Positions 1-7,783 are shown, counted from the stretch's first letter. The stretch is DNA of 64,000 bases from an uncultured Eubacterium sp. (GCA_910583555.1 CAJTXO010000001.1:186001-250000); one strand, 5' to 3'. The notes: a model not told the origin generated them from the letters alone. Numbers and translations are program-made.

Positions 1-202
1 TCGGATCAAAGATCCGGAACTTCCGGTATCCCCGGATCTGATAGGTATGCCGCTCCAGATGGAATCGCAGTTTTTCCAGATTTTCCGTGAGGCGCATCTC
101 ATACAGGATCACTTCCCTCGTCGCCTGTTTACCCAGTCTGGCCTTTTTATGCGCCTGATACAGACTCTCATAGTTGCTGATCTTCTCATATTCACTACTC
201 AT
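1..202 (-). CDS. DGR-type reverse transcriptase, N-terminal fragment (runs off left edge)
   Basis: An ATG at 202-200 opens a frame that reads without a stop to the window edge (67 residues, beginning MSSEYEKISNYESLYQAHKK and containing RKFRIFDP near the edge). The YESLY-x-AHxKAR start followed by a long helical stretch and a YRKFRIFDP-like segment is typical of the N-terminus of bacterial reverse transcriptases of the DGR and group II-like branch. The catalytic YxDD box lies outside the window. A GAGG sits about 10 bases before the ATG. Its neighbours support the call: an Avd-like gene and an Asn-rich template repeat lie upstream on the same strand, in the classic avd-TR-RT order. The enzyme would copy template repeat RNA with errors at adenines. 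Confidence 0.8.
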   Translation of the reverse strand, partial: MSSEYEKISNYESLYQAHKKARLGKQATREVILYEMRLTENLEKLRFHLERHTYQIRGYRKFRIFDP

Positions 203-289
203 ACGCGACAAACCTCGTTTCTTCCTGCGAATCTGCAAATCCGGTGATGTTCAAAAAACTCCAGCAAAACCGGATCAGAAGACTGTCAG

Positions 290-345
290 GGGGAACGCTT
301 TCTTACATCCGGATCAAAGATCCGGAATTTCCTGTCACATTCCCC
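290..345 (-). pseudogene. Small duplicated fragment of the reverse transcriptase
   Basis: On the minus strand around 327-311 the bases are identical over 17 nt to the reverse transcriptase at 19-3, and the local frame reads RKFRIFDP then DVRKRSP before a stop. The same RKFRIFDP peptide occurs inside the reverse transcriptase start at the window edge. The match in both bases and frame suggests a scrap of a second copy or a local duplication lying between template repeat and gene. It is short, so chance or a structured-RNA role cannot be excluded. Confidence 0.35.
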
Positions 346-517
346 AAAAGCACGGAAAAGAATTACATCCGTCCCCCACTTCTGACAGCATGTATTTTCC
401 CAATCGCATTCTGGATCTTATCTAAAAAATATGTTCCAGAATTAAATTCTTTTGGGATGGAATCTGGTTCCTTTGCATGGAAGCACGGATCCGTTCTTCT
501 TAGAACAGGATTTCAGG

Positions 518-660
518 CTATGTTCGTTCATGCAGATCGGGGCGAACACCAACACTATTATTGTTGACATTGTTGCCATTCCGGTTCACGCTGCCATTGT
601 TATTCACGTTGGCGGCATTGTTACTATTGTTGCCCGGCGACCGCAGCCACCACAACCAGA
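518..660 (-). repeat. DGR template repeat (TR), Asn-codon rich
   Basis: Read on the minus strand from about 658, this stretch encodes WWLRSPG followed by a run dominated by AAC/AAT codons (15 Asn in about 30 codons, interspersed with Gly, Ser, Val and Ala) and closes with GVRPDLHERT and a stop. No start codon or ribosome binding site serves it. WWLRSPG...GVRPxL is the frame of the C-type-lectin-like variable region in DGR target proteins, and enrichment of AAY codons is the hallmark of a template whose adenines are randomised during reverse transcription. It lies between the Avd gene and the reverse transcriptase. The matching variable repeat is not in this window. Confidence 0.85.
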
Positions 661-712
661 TCCCAAGGATAAGATCCAAGGATAAAATCCCAGGATAAAA
701 CTCAGATGGATT

Positions 713-1105
713 TTATTTTCTTCTGTTTTCGTCGCTCTTCATCCACGCGTATAAAAGCCGCTGTGTCTCGACGATCTTCATGGAAATATGCGACTGCTGT
801 TTCGGCAGGATGCACTGTGCTTCCCTGGCGATCATGCTCATGTAGGCGAGCAGGCGCAGTTCCGTCATCGCCTCCTGCTGGAGCGACAGCCGTACCGCAA
901 ACTGTTCCTCTGCCTTTTCCCCGCCGACAAACTGCTCGTTCGCTTTGAATAAATGCTCGATCACAGACAGAGAATAATTCTGGAGCCTGCTCACGAGGGT
1001 AAAACGAAATTTTTTGGGAGACTTGTCCGTGATGACTAATATATACTGGCATAGTTCCTTTGCCCTCGTAATAACCGTGAGTTCACTTTCTCCGTTCCGC
1101 GCCAT
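713..1105 (-). CDS. avd: DGR accessory variability determinant (Avd-like four-helix-bundle protein)
   Basis: The protein is 130 residues from the ATG at 1105 (MARNGESELTVITRAKELCQ), preceded by a GAGGGG. A longer reading from 1141 has no clear ribosome site. The sequence is almost entirely helical and basic: TRAKEL, SPKKFRFTLVSRLQNYSL, HLFKANEQF, MTELRLLAYMSMI. This fits the bAvd/four-helix-bundle family (length about 120-130), a pentameric RNA- and RT-binding partner needed for mutagenic retrohoming. It is first in the operon, followed by the template repeat and the reverse transcriptase, as in Bordetella-type DGRs. Transcription probably starts at the promoter at 1168-1196 and is gated by the palindromic operator there. 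Confidence 0.82.
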   Translation of the reverse strand: MARNGESELTVITRAKELCQYILVITDKSPKKFRFTLVSRLQNYSLSVIEHLFKANEQFVGGEKAEEQFAVRLSLQQEAMTELRLLAYMSMIAREAQCILPKQQSHISMKIVETQRLLYAWMKSDENRRK

Positions 1106-1167
1106 CTTCCCCTCGCATTCTGCCGAATGAACGGCCTGCATCTGCCTTTTTTTCGGACTACCACTAC

Positions 1168-1196
1168 ATTATATCTGAAATACAGATATAAGTCAA
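1168..1196 (-). promoter_or_regulatory. Consensus sigma-70/A promoter driving the DGR operon
   Basis: On the minus strand TTGACT (1196-1191) is followed by exactly 17 nt and TATAAT (1173-1168). It points into the Avd gene. One palindromic operator arm fills most of the spacer, so a bound repressor would block polymerase directly. Confidence 0.8.
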
Positions 1197-1212
1197 TATC
1201 TGTATTTCAGAT
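1173..1212. promoter_or_regulatory. Nested palindromic operator between the DGR and the XRE gene
   Basis: Two 17-nt arms (1173-1189 and 1196-1212) form a perfect inverted repeat around a 6-nt spacer. Each arm is itself a palindrome of the form ATCTG-N5-CAGAT. Arm one lies between the -35 and -10 of the DGR promoter and arm two abuts its -35. Two dyad sites one to two helical turns apart are typical for XRE/Cro-type dimeric repressors, and such a gene starts 74 bp away in the divergent direction. Confidence 0.75.
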
Positions 1213-1228
1213 GTTTTATAGTAATGCT

Positions 1229-1257
1229 CAAGACTCAAGTACTCAAGTACTCAAGTA
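1229..1257. repeat. Short tandem repeat in the leader of the XRE gene
   Basis: The unit ACTCAAGT recurs about three times in a row just upstream of the XRE gene. It could be a length-variable spacer between promoter and start codon. No function is evident. Confidence 0.5.
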
Positions 1258-1285
1258 ATAAAATCTATTTACAAAGGAGGCACCT

Positions 1286-1501
1286 ATGATATTACAAAAT
1301 CTGAAAAATATTAGAGAAGACCATGACATCCGCCAGAAAACGCTCGCCGAATACCTCGGCGTATCCCAAAACACCTATTCCCAGTATGAAAACGGCGTTA
1401 TTTCCATTTCCCCCGAAATGCTCATCAAACTCGGGGATTATTTTGATGTGTCAGTCGATTATCTGCTTGGGCGGACGAATAATAAGAAGAGGTACAGATA
1501 A
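1286..1501 (+). CDS. XRE/Cro-type helix-turn-helix transcriptional regulator
   Basis: The protein has 71 residues and an excellent AAAGGAGG upstream of ATG. It is a single HTH_3 domain: LKNIREDHDIRQKTLAEYLGV (helices 1-2), SQNTYSQYENG (recognition helix), then ISPEMLIKLGDYFDVSVDYLLGR, the standard C-terminal part of this family. It has no effector domain, so it probably acts as a simple dimeric repressor. It is divergent from the DGR operon and separated from it by the nested palindrome, so it probably controls the DGR promoter and perhaps itself. The inference of DGR control comes from position only. Confidence 0.9.
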   Translation: MILQNLKNIREDHDIRQKTLAEYLGVSQNTYSQYENGVISISPEMLIKLGDYFDVSVDYLLGRTNNKKRYR

Positions 1502-1546
1502 AAGGTGTAAAGTTTTGATAATTCAATAAAGACTTTACACCTTTTT
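1501..1546. terminator. Bidirectional rho-independent terminator
   Basis: Arms of about 13 nt (AAAGGTGTAAAGT and its complement ACTTTACACCTTT) are followed by T-runs on both strands. It ends the XRE gene on + and the small gene at 1566-1730 on -. Confidence 0.8.
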
Positions 1547-1565
1547 ATTGGTTGCTATTTAGTTG

Positions 1566-1730
1566 TTACTCTTCTAATGCCTTTTCAATTCTTTCGTTAT
1601 CTTTCTCAAGGTATTCGAGTGCTTTTTCAGTATTGCCATTTTTTAATTGCTCTATTACGAGGTCATTCAAAAACTTGTCTTTTCTGAGACTGTCTTTATA
1701 TTGCATATCTGTGGGCATATCTGCCACCAT
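1566..1730 (-). CDS. Hypothetical small coiled-coil protein (54 aa)
   Basis: The ATG at 1730 follows a GGCGGTGAAAGG ribosome site and opens a 54-codon frame (MVADMPTDMQYKDSLRKDKF...) ending in TAA at 1566. The sequence is very rich in Lys, Glu, Asp and Leu, with a heptad-like second half (LEYLEKDNERIEKALEE), so a short helical protein is likely. A small gene at 24223-24471 has a nearly identical ribosome-site context. No function can be assigned. It is credible because of its start site and the convergent terminator directly downstream. Confidence 0.55.
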   Translation of the reverse strand: MVADMPTDMQYKDSLRKDKFLNDLVIEQLKNGNTEKALEYLEKDNERIEKALEE

Positions 1731-1779
1731 CCTTTCACCGCCTTTCTGATTTTTTTGTATGTAAAAGGAAGTTTTTAGG

Positions 1780-2445
1780 CTAAATCAACCCAAAATGCTT
1801 AGCGATTTTATCGCATACCTCTTCTCTCATATCCACCCCATTATCTTCACGCACAACCGTGAAAAAACCACTGTTGGCCAATTCATCATAATGCTCCTGA
1901 CTGTTAATAAGCGCAAGTCCTCGCTTATAATTTTCCATAACCGCTTCGGGATCGTCGCAGCGATCAATAACGCTGAGGATAAATTGCTTTTCGGGGTCGC
2001 TTCGGTCGAAGAAACGCTCCACACTCATAGACTGCGGCGAGAGCATAACGGCCACATGATCGTATTCGGAAATCTCCTTCAATACATCAACCGGAATATT
2101 CGTATCCACGATCACCTTCTTGTCTCTTGCCAGCGAAATAAGTTGGGCCACTTCAAACCCTGCGCCTTCCCTGCCCGAGTTATAGATCCAGCGCTCATAT
2201 TCCTCCGGCGGCCGGGTGACAAAATCTTTCCAATCGGTAAGAGTTTTCCTATAGCAAAGATCAGGCTGTACATCAGGGGTCGCGACCGCATCGGATACTT
2301 CGATATGATAATTTTCTCCGCAAAAAAGCATTCCATATCGATCGGCAAGCATTTTCACCGTTGTCGATTTTCCCGCATAGGCCGTACCCGTAATGAAATA
2401 TACATTTTTCAAATAATGCTTTATAATATTATTTTCGATGATCAA
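1780..2445 (-). CDS. P-loop NTPase, small-molecule-kinase-like
   Basis: The 221-residue protein has a Walker A motif near the N-terminus (GTAYAGKSTT, residues about 20-29) just after a first beta strand (VYFITG). A later strand (KKVIVDTNIP) resembles a Walker B/substrate segment. The remainder (RCDDPEAVMENYKRGLALIN) fits the helical part of nucleoside/shikimate-kinase-like AAA_18 or Zeta-like folds. It is soluble. The substrate is unknown. It sits alone among accessory genes in the same orientation as the DGR. Confidence 0.7.
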   Translation of the reverse strand: MIIENNIIKHYLKNVYFITGTAYAGKSTTVKMLADRYGMLFCGENYHIEVSDAVATPDVQPDLCYRKTLTDWKDFVTRPPEEYERWIYNSGREGAGFEVAQLISLARDKKVIVDTNIPVDVLKEISEYDHVAVMLSPQSMSVERFFDRSDPEKQFILSVIDRCDDPEAVMENYKRGLALINSQEHYDELANSGFFTVVREDNGVDMREEVCDKIAKHFGLI

Positions 2446-2473
2446 TGCAACGCACCTCCATTTTCTGTTTCTC

Positions 2474-3194
2474 CTACAATCCCCCCAGCATCGCCATAAA
2501 ATTCCTCTTTCTCTTATGCGTTTCCTTCAACTCCCCAAACTGCCTTTTCCACCCTTCCAGATCCCCCTTCTTTTTCATAAAGGACTTGATCCTCCGCAGT
2601 AATCCCACTGCCTGATCATAATTTCTTTTATTCGCCGTGCGCAGCAGAAAATGAACATCCCGCCAGTACAATGCCAGAACTTCTTCGGGATATTTTTTGA
2701 ACAGCCTTTTGCTAAAATATCCCTCATAATCCAAATCCCAGAAATCATACCCGTACCGTTCCTTTTGCAATTCCTCTAAAACGACATTTTCTTTCCCTGT
2801 CTGCATACAGATATCCAGATAGAATTTCATATTCTTTTTTCTAACCTTGTCCAAAACCGGGTCGTAGTCCCGCGCCCAGTCCTCCTCCCGAAACTCCTGT
2901 TTGCACACTTCAAACCACTTTTCCACCTCACATTTTTCACAGGAATCCAGAATCAGCCACAGCATCTTTTTCCCGGAATCATAATCCCCCCTCTCTTTCG
3001 CATAGTGATATAACTGCTTCGCGATCGCGACAATATCAATGCTCCATTTCGTCTTCATCACAAACTCATACATCCTGCGAAGTTCGCCGTCATTTCCCTC
3101 CTTTATATATATGGGCGCGGCAAAATCGATCAATTCGTCCAGTCTCTTTATTTTCCGCGCCCTTTAACATGCTTCTCACCGTTTTTTGATCCAT
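2474..3194 (-). pseudogene. Frameshifted gene, helical-repeat protein of unknown function
   Basis: The main frame (2474 to about 3160) encodes about 220 residues of alternating helices (KWSIDIVAIAKQLYHYAKERG, EKWFEVCKQEFREEDW, LALYWRDVHFLLRTANKRNY), like the C-terminal helical region of larger proteins such as SWIM-type zinc finger proteins. Only a TTG is available as an internal start. A separate frame beginning at ATG 3194 with a ribosome site (GGAGAAAAAG) reads MDQKTVRSMLKGA and would join smoothly to KIKRLDELIDFA after a one-base shift near 3160. I infer a frameshift or an inactivated gene. A sequencing error is also possible. Confidence 0.55.
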
Positions 3195-3285
3195 CTTTTT
3201 CTCCAGTCTTTACTATATTTTTCTATCTGGTTTCTTTAGCAGATTCTGATCAAGTATACAATTTCATTACACTTCAAAATATATG

Positions 3286-4170
3286 CTACTGCCAGTACTT
3301 CTGCACTTCCTCTTCCGCATCTTTCTCTGAAAGTCCAAATTTGGCAGCCAGCTTCTTCACCGCATCTGAAAATGTCACATCACAATCCTGACACATTTCA
3401 ACCGCACTTTGTATTGCTGCCTCTGCACGCTGACTTCGAATATGATTTCGCATAATTGTTTCGTCATCAAATATTGTCATCATCATATCTAAAACCTCAC
3501 TTTCCCTGCTTTCCAGATATTCTTTTAAAACATCTTCGTCCTTACAAATGCGGATAGTTTCTAAAATCGCCTCTTTTGTCCGCCCATAAAGTTTCCGCTG
3601 TTCGTTGTACACCTTTGTAAAAGTAACATACTGTCCTACAATATCATCACCATTGTCCCCATACAGCATTTTAACTTTTACCTCTAACGCCGTCTCCCGT
3701 CCACCAAAGAACTCATCCGATAGACTGACATATTGCGGCTTCTCCCTGCGTTCTCCAGTGTATATTACATAGATTTCCGGCTTTGGCAGGGATACTTTCT
3801 TACTGCCGTATATATCCTGCCCCTGTGTGTCCAGATAATCCTGATACGTCTGCGCAAGGTACAACAATGCCCTTACGATAATATTCATTGTCCAGCTTGA
3901 CTGGCTTTCAACAAGTATAATGACACGTTCGCCAACCTGAAAACCAAGATCATTATACAACCCATTAACCAGAATGTTTTTGATCGTTATATTCTTCAGA
4001 TCATCTTCCCTCGTTCCCCTGTCTTCTGGATGAAGCACCTGATACAGTTGGAGCAGGTATTTTTTCGTGCCAAAGATATCTGTGAAAACACTGTCCTTAA
4101 CGGTATGCTTTATAAAATTTTCTTTTGTAGCTTTCCCCTGCCCAACTCTGTTCTTATTTTCTTCCGTCAT
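3286..4170 (-). CDS. Rpn family recombination-promoting nuclease / putative transposase
   Basis: The frame gives 294 residues from the ATG at 4170 (MTEENKNRVGQG), chosen because GGGAGGG lies just upstream. The 4209 start has none. Characteristic features are the FxxIFGTKKYLLQLYQVLHPED opening, NDLGF and ILVESQSS motifs (the D and ExQ of a PD-(D/E)XK nuclease core), then YLAQTYQDYL and a C-terminal helical region with KKLAAKFGLSEKDAEEEV. Family members are DNA endonucleases that promote RecA-independent recombination and are highly mobile and variable. It probably acts alone. Confidence 0.85.
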   Translation of the reverse strand: MTEENKNRVGQGKATKENFIKHTVKDSVFTDIFGTKKYLLQLYQVLHPEDRGTREDDLKNITIKNILVNGLYNDLGFQVGERVIILVESQSSWTMNIIVRALLYLAQTYQDYLDTQGQDIYGSKKVSLPKPEIYVIYTGERREKPQYVSLSDEFFGGRETALEVKVKMLYGDNGDDIVGQYVTFTKVYNEQRKLYGRTKEAILETIRICKDEDVLKEYLESRESEVLDMMMTIFDDETIMRNHIRSQRAEAAIQSAVEMCQDCDVTFSDAVKKLAAKFGLSEKDAEEEVQKYWQ

Positions 4171-4279
4171 AAAATCAATCCCTCCCTCGGATCCCCAACT
4201 GCTATTCATATATAGTATACCTCAACACCCGCCATCTGTAAAATTATTTTTATACATCGATCTCTTCTGGTCCTCCATC

Positions 4280-4483
4280 TCAGAGCCCAAAGCCTTTAAC
4301 CTCCCCAAATTTTCCTAACAAATTTTCATCTTGACAGATAGTACCGTTAGCAGCATTAGTAATTTCATCAAAAATAAAATCCCCCAGCCATCTAACTGAG
4401 GGATTATATTCATTTGAGGGATTTGACAATGCATTTTCATCAAATTTTACTTTTAGTATGAGACTTTTTATCGCTATCTTCAC
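4280..4483 (-). CDS. Doubtful small ORF downstream of the DUF6273 gene
   Basis: A GTG overlapping the stop codon of the upstream gene (GTGA arrangement) opens 67 codons (MKIAIKSLILKVKFDENALS...). The composition is not repetitive, but there is no recognisable domain and no independent ribosome site. It could be translationally coupled or simply read-through sequence from a decayed 3' end. Confidence 0.25.
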   Translation of the reverse strand: MKIAIKSLILKVKFDENALSNPSNEYNPSVRWLGDFIFDEITNAANGTICQDENLLGKFGEVKGFGL

Positions 4484-5073
4484 TTGTATAATCTGCCGAA
4501 AAATGAGTCAGTGGCAATATTCGCATAACCATCAGACATAACTGCAGCTACACTTTCACGGCGGTAACCCGGCGTTCGAAGCCACCAGCCGCCGCTGCCG
4601 ATGTTCCAGGTTGTAAATGGATCGCTTGATGTCGTCCCCTTTTTGCTCCAAGCTCCCTTCTGTTTTGCATATTCAGTTGGTTTACATGACCTTGTTTCAG
4701 TTAGTGTGAAATTTGTCCAAAATCCATAGCCAGAACTTATGGCTTCTGGCACCGATAGAAGAAATACTTTATCACTGGTATTATTTCCGCATCTATCAGC
4801 ATCCAAATATGCAACATCATTTATTACTCCCGTTGTGCGTATAGCCTCTTGTTCCGTTAATGAAAACGCCGTATTTAAAAATGTATCATTCAACCATTTA
4901 CGGAGAGTACAATTTTCCCATGTTACATCTTCATACGTTTCATTTTGTAACACACAGAGCACCCAAAAATTTTCCGTTTTTTCACTAATGTTAATGAGAA
5001 TGCCCCCCCTGATGCGTTCTCCCGCAAAACATCTGTCCCCAGCTATCCTCAGTCCCTCTACCCGTTCACACAA
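4480..5073 (-). CDS. DUF6273 (CLec-like) domain protein, C-terminally truncated
   Basis: The 197 residues contain the DUF6273 signature: VTWENCTLRKWLNDTFLNTAF, EQEAIRTTGVIND, DKVFLLSVPEA, then GGWWLRTPG. In complete relatives the fold continues with a variable stretch ending in GxVRPAL. Here it ends early (NIATDSFFGRLYK). This is the same fold encoded by the template repeat at 518-660, but silent positions differ (GGT versus GGC, GTT versus GTG), so it is not a recently diversified target of that DGR. The start overlaps the preceding DUF6128 gene by 16 bp, and the N-terminal 30 residues do not resemble the family, suggesting a decayed or rearranged copy. Confidence 0.65.
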   Translation of the reverse strand: MCERVEGLRIAGDRCFAGERIRGGILINISEKTENFWVLCVLQNETYEDVTWENCTLRKWLNDTFLNTAFSLTEQEAIRTTGVINDVAYLDADRCGNNTSDKVFLLSVPEAISSGYGFWTNFTLTETRSCKPTEYAKQKGAWSKKGTTSSDPFTTWNIGSGGWWLRTPGYRRESVAAVMSDGYANIATDSFFGRLYK

Positions 5074-6209
5074 ACCGCCTCACTGGATGAAGTCTCCACC
5101 TCGATCTCCTTCATCCAGTAACCAAAATCACCAAGCCTCTCCTTTTTCCGCAGAATACTTTTAAATCTCCCAAACCCGAACATATCCGCCATATACTTAT
5201 CCCGCCTGTGGTATTGGCCGGGAATCCCCACGTAAACCTTTTCCTTATCCCGCGCCAAAATAAGATGCCTGTAGTTATAATATCCCTGCAGCAAAAACGT
5301 ATTGCTCCCCATCTGCCAATATTCTTTGGGGAAATCCGAAAAATCCCCGGGAGCGATCTGCACACATTTCTCCATCTCATCATCCTCAAACGGATACATA
5401 TTCGGTTTCGCGGTGAACAATTTTCGGAATATATAAGCCTGGTCATGCTCTTCTTCTATTTCCACCTCGATCATCTCTTCCTCCTCTGGTATCTCTTCCC
5501 CCTGTACCACTTTTTCCGCCTCACTCGCCTTCTCTCTTTCCCTTCCGATCTCTTCTGTCACAACGTCCTTACTATCTCCGACTTCTGCCGCATCCACTTT
5601 CTCCCTTTCCTCTTGCAGATCTCCTTCTGCATTTTCCTTCCCCTTTTCTTCTCTGCCCCCTCCTGTTTCCCGCGGCCTTTCTTTCTCCACAGCTTCCGGC
5701 ACTTTATGTACTCTTTCTACCATTTTACCCTCTGCCTCCACCGTCGCTTCACCCTTCTCCCTCTCTTCTCTTATCTTCCCTGCTGCATTTTCCTTCCCCT
5801 TTTCTCCTCTGATCCCCCCTGCTTCTTTGTCCTTCTCTCTTTCCTCCGTCTTCACATAATCCTCGACACGCACCGAATCATCATCTGTTCCCGCACAGAC
5901 CACATAACCTTCTCCCCCGATCAGAACCCCCGCCAGCTCCCCTTTCAGCATTCCTGCCTCACTCGTCTGTTTCGTGATCGTAATTTCGTTTCCCTCTTCC
6001 GTGATCGTGCCAAAAAACACTTTATTCACTGCATTTTTATCCTTATCCAGCAAATAAACCTTTTCCCCCTTCAATGACCAGTCTCCCGATAAAGAAATCT
6101 CTATTTTGAACCTTGTCTGCTTTTTTGACAGCTTAACAAAGCCGATGTTTCCACGGCATTCCCCTCCGTTGTATTCACATAGATAAATGATTTTACGAAA
6201 ATAATTCAA
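5058..6209 (-). CDS. DUF6128 domain protein with long charged linker
   Basis: The 383-residue protein has an N-terminal beta-rich part (residues 1-110: GNIGFVKLSKKQTRFKI, then KVYLLDKD and GELAGVLIGGEGY), a Glu/Lys/Arg-rich linker of about 140 residues with recurring GKENA and EEREK units, and a C-terminal domain (FEDDEMEKCVQIAPGDFSDF, HLILARDKEKVYVGIPGQY, FGYWMKEIE) that matches DUF6128, common in Lachnospiraceae. There is no signal peptide. The domain's function is unknown. The linker is probably disordered or helical. Confidence 0.75.
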   Translation of the reverse strand: MNYFRKIIYLCEYNGGECRGNIGFVKLSKKQTRFKIEISLSGDWSLKGEKVYLLDKDKNAVNKVFFGTITEEGNEITITKQTSEAGMLKGELAGVLIGGEGYVVCAGTDDDSVRVEDYVKTEEREKDKEAGGIRGEKGKENAAGKIREEREKGEATVEAEGKMVERVHKVPEAVEKERPRETGGGREEKGKENAEGDLQEEREKVDAAEVGDSKDVVTEEIGREREKASEAEKVVQGEEIPEEEEMIEVEIEEEHDQAYIFRKLFTAKPNMYPFEDDEMEKCVQIAPGDFSDFPKEYWQMGSNTFLLQGYYNYRHLILARDKEKVYVGIPGQYHRRDKYMADMFGFGRFKSILRKKERLGDFGYWMKEIEVETSSSEAVCVNG

Positions 6210-6312
6210 AATACCCCTCCGTTCCGACCGATATGTCCTGTTTTCTATCCAGCACGCGAAAGTTACCAGCTAACATCATTATATGAGGCCTGTTCAAAAA
6301 AAGAACCACTTC

Positions 6313-7182
6313 CTAACCAAATGCCACATCCAGTGTCATCATCAGCACGAAACCAACGGCAAAACCGATCGTCCCCTTTCCCGCGGCCTGGCGTCCCGAC
6401 GACTCCGGAACAAGTTCCTCCACGATAACATACACCATCGCGCCCGCCGCAAACGCCAATAAAAATGCGAGCATCTGTTCGATCTGGCGCGTCAGCAAAA
6501 TGGTGACAAACGCCCCCACAGGCTCGACCAGTCCCGAAAGCACACCGCAGGCAAACGCCCGTCTGCGGCTTTTTCCCGCGCCCGCCAGCGGCATGGAAAT
6601 GATCGCTCCCTCCGGAATGTTCTGTATCGCGATCCCAAGTGAAAGCAAAAAGGCCTGTGCCACAAGCGGTGAAAACGGTACACCCGCCGAAGACAAAAAC
6701 GGCGCCCCCCATTCCTCCGCACCGGACAGGCACCCTGAAAACACGACACCCACCGCCATTCCCTCCGGGATGTTATGGAGTGTGATCGCAAATATCATCA
6801 TCAAAAGTTTCTGACGCCCTCCGCCGCCCTGTGCTGAGCGTTCTGCCCGGGAAAGGATACAGGGGATCAAACGGTCTAACACCAAAAGAAATGCCACGCC
6901 GGCCAGAAATCCTCCCGCGGCCGGAACAAAAGCCAGTCTGCCAAGATGCTCCGACCGATCAATCGAAGGCAGTAAAAGCGACCAGATCGCCGCAGCCATC
7001 ATGACGCCCGATGTAATACCCATCAGAACAGGAGAGATCTGACCATCATATTTTTTTCTCATAAAAAACACAAAAGCCGAACCCAGGGAAGTGCCAAAAA
7101 ACGGTATTAAAACACCCAAAAGCGATATCAAAACACCAAAAAACGGTATTCCGGCACCGAAAAGTTCATAAAAATCATCCAT
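6313..7182 (-). CDS. ZIP family divalent metal transporter
   Basis: The 289-residue membrane protein has about eight hydrophobic segments. The two ZIP metal-site motifs are present: HNIPEGMAVG in helix 4 and QNIPEGAIIS in helix 5, with a cytoplasmic loop (SRAERSAQGGGGRQK) in between, though it lacks a long His-rich stretch. It most resembles ZupT/GufA-type transporters that import zinc, iron or manganese. It follows a bidirectional terminator, so it is transcribed separately from the purine genes. Confidence 0.9.
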   Translation of the reverse strand: MDDFYELFGAGIPFFGVLISLLGVLIPFFGTSLGSAFVFFMRKKYDGQISPVLMGITSGVMMAAAIWSLLLPSIDRSEHLGRLAFVPAAGGFLAGVAFLLVLDRLIPCILSRAERSAQGGGGRQKLLMMIFAITLHNIPEGMAVGVVFSGCLSGAEEWGAPFLSSAGVPFSPLVAQAFLLSLGIAIQNIPEGAIISMPLAGAGKSRRRAFACGVLSGLVEPVGAFVTILLTRQIEQMLAFLLAFAAGAMVYVIVEELVPESSGRQAAGKGTIGFAVGFVLMMTLDVAFG

Positions 7183-7193
7183 ATTACCGGTTA

Positions 7194-7227
7194 AAAAGGA
7201 CGATTGCCTTTCGACATCGTCCTTTTC
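7194..7227. terminator. Bidirectional rho-independent terminator after the purine/deaminase genes
   Basis: AAAAAGGACGAT and ATCGTCCTTTT form a strong hairpin with T-runs on both sides. It separates the deaminase (7328) from the ZIP gene (7182). Confidence 0.8.
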
Positions 7228-7327
7228 CTGCTCTTCGTTATTTTATTCTATGTAGCTCGAAGTGATTCCGTGACTCACCTCTATATAGGGCGTACTCCAC
7301 ATGAACAACTCCGCTCCTGCCACAGTA

Positions 7328-7783
7328 CTAATACCGCTTCTTCCCTTCCTTCCGCTCATACGCCGCAAAAAGTTCCTGACACTTTTCACGTCCCATTTCC
7401 CGGACTTCCAGTACCTCATCGTCTCCGTCAAGATACTCGTAAAACTTCTTATCCCGAAATCCGATGGCATCGGTATCCTCACGGCTGCAGCCATAATATA
7501 TCACACGAATATTTGCCCACAAAGCGGCACCAAGGCACATCGGACACGGCTCAGCCGTCGTGTACAGGTCGCAGCCGGACAGATCAAATGTGTCCAGATT
7601 CCGGCAGGCGTCGCGGATCGCTTCCATTTCGCCGTGGCATGTGGGATCCTTTTTGTAGACGACACGGTTGTGCCCGCGCCCCACGATCGTTCCATTCTTT
7701 ACGATAACGCTCCCAAACGGCCCGCCATGCCCGTGCTCAATTCCTTCATACGCCTCCTGTAAGGCTTCATCCATAAAGTCCAT
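7328..7783 (-). CDS. Nucleoside/guanine deaminase (CDA fold)
   Basis: The 151-residue protein has both zinc motifs of the cytidine-deaminase superfamily: CHGEMEAIRDA (H-x-E, the catalytic glutamate) and PCPMCLGA (PCxxC). The flanking text (MDEALQEAYEGIEHGHGGPFGSVIV, YGCSREDTDAIGFRDKKFYEYL) is that of the guanine deaminase (GuaD)/tRNA-adenosine deaminase-like branch. The short length and YGCSREDTDAIGFRD favour guanine deaminase. It follows purB by 68 bp on the same strand and probably acts in purine salvage with it. Confidence 0.85.
   Translation of the reverse strand: MDFMDEALQEAYEGIEHGHGGPFGSVIVKNGTIVGRGHNRVVYKKDPTCHGEMEAIRDACRNLDTFDLSGCDLYTTAEPCPMCLGAALWANIRVIYYGCSREDTDAIGFRDKKFYEYLDGDDEVLEVREMGREKCQELFAAYERKEGKKRY

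Noticed and set aside
4480..5073. DUF6273 gene as the variable repeat of the DGR
   Set aside because: Differences from the template are not confined to adenines and the GVRPxL end is missing.
5208..6077. 289-codon plus-strand frame opposite the DUF6128 gene
   Set aside because: Phe/Leu/Ser-rich antisense of a Glu/Lys-rich linker.
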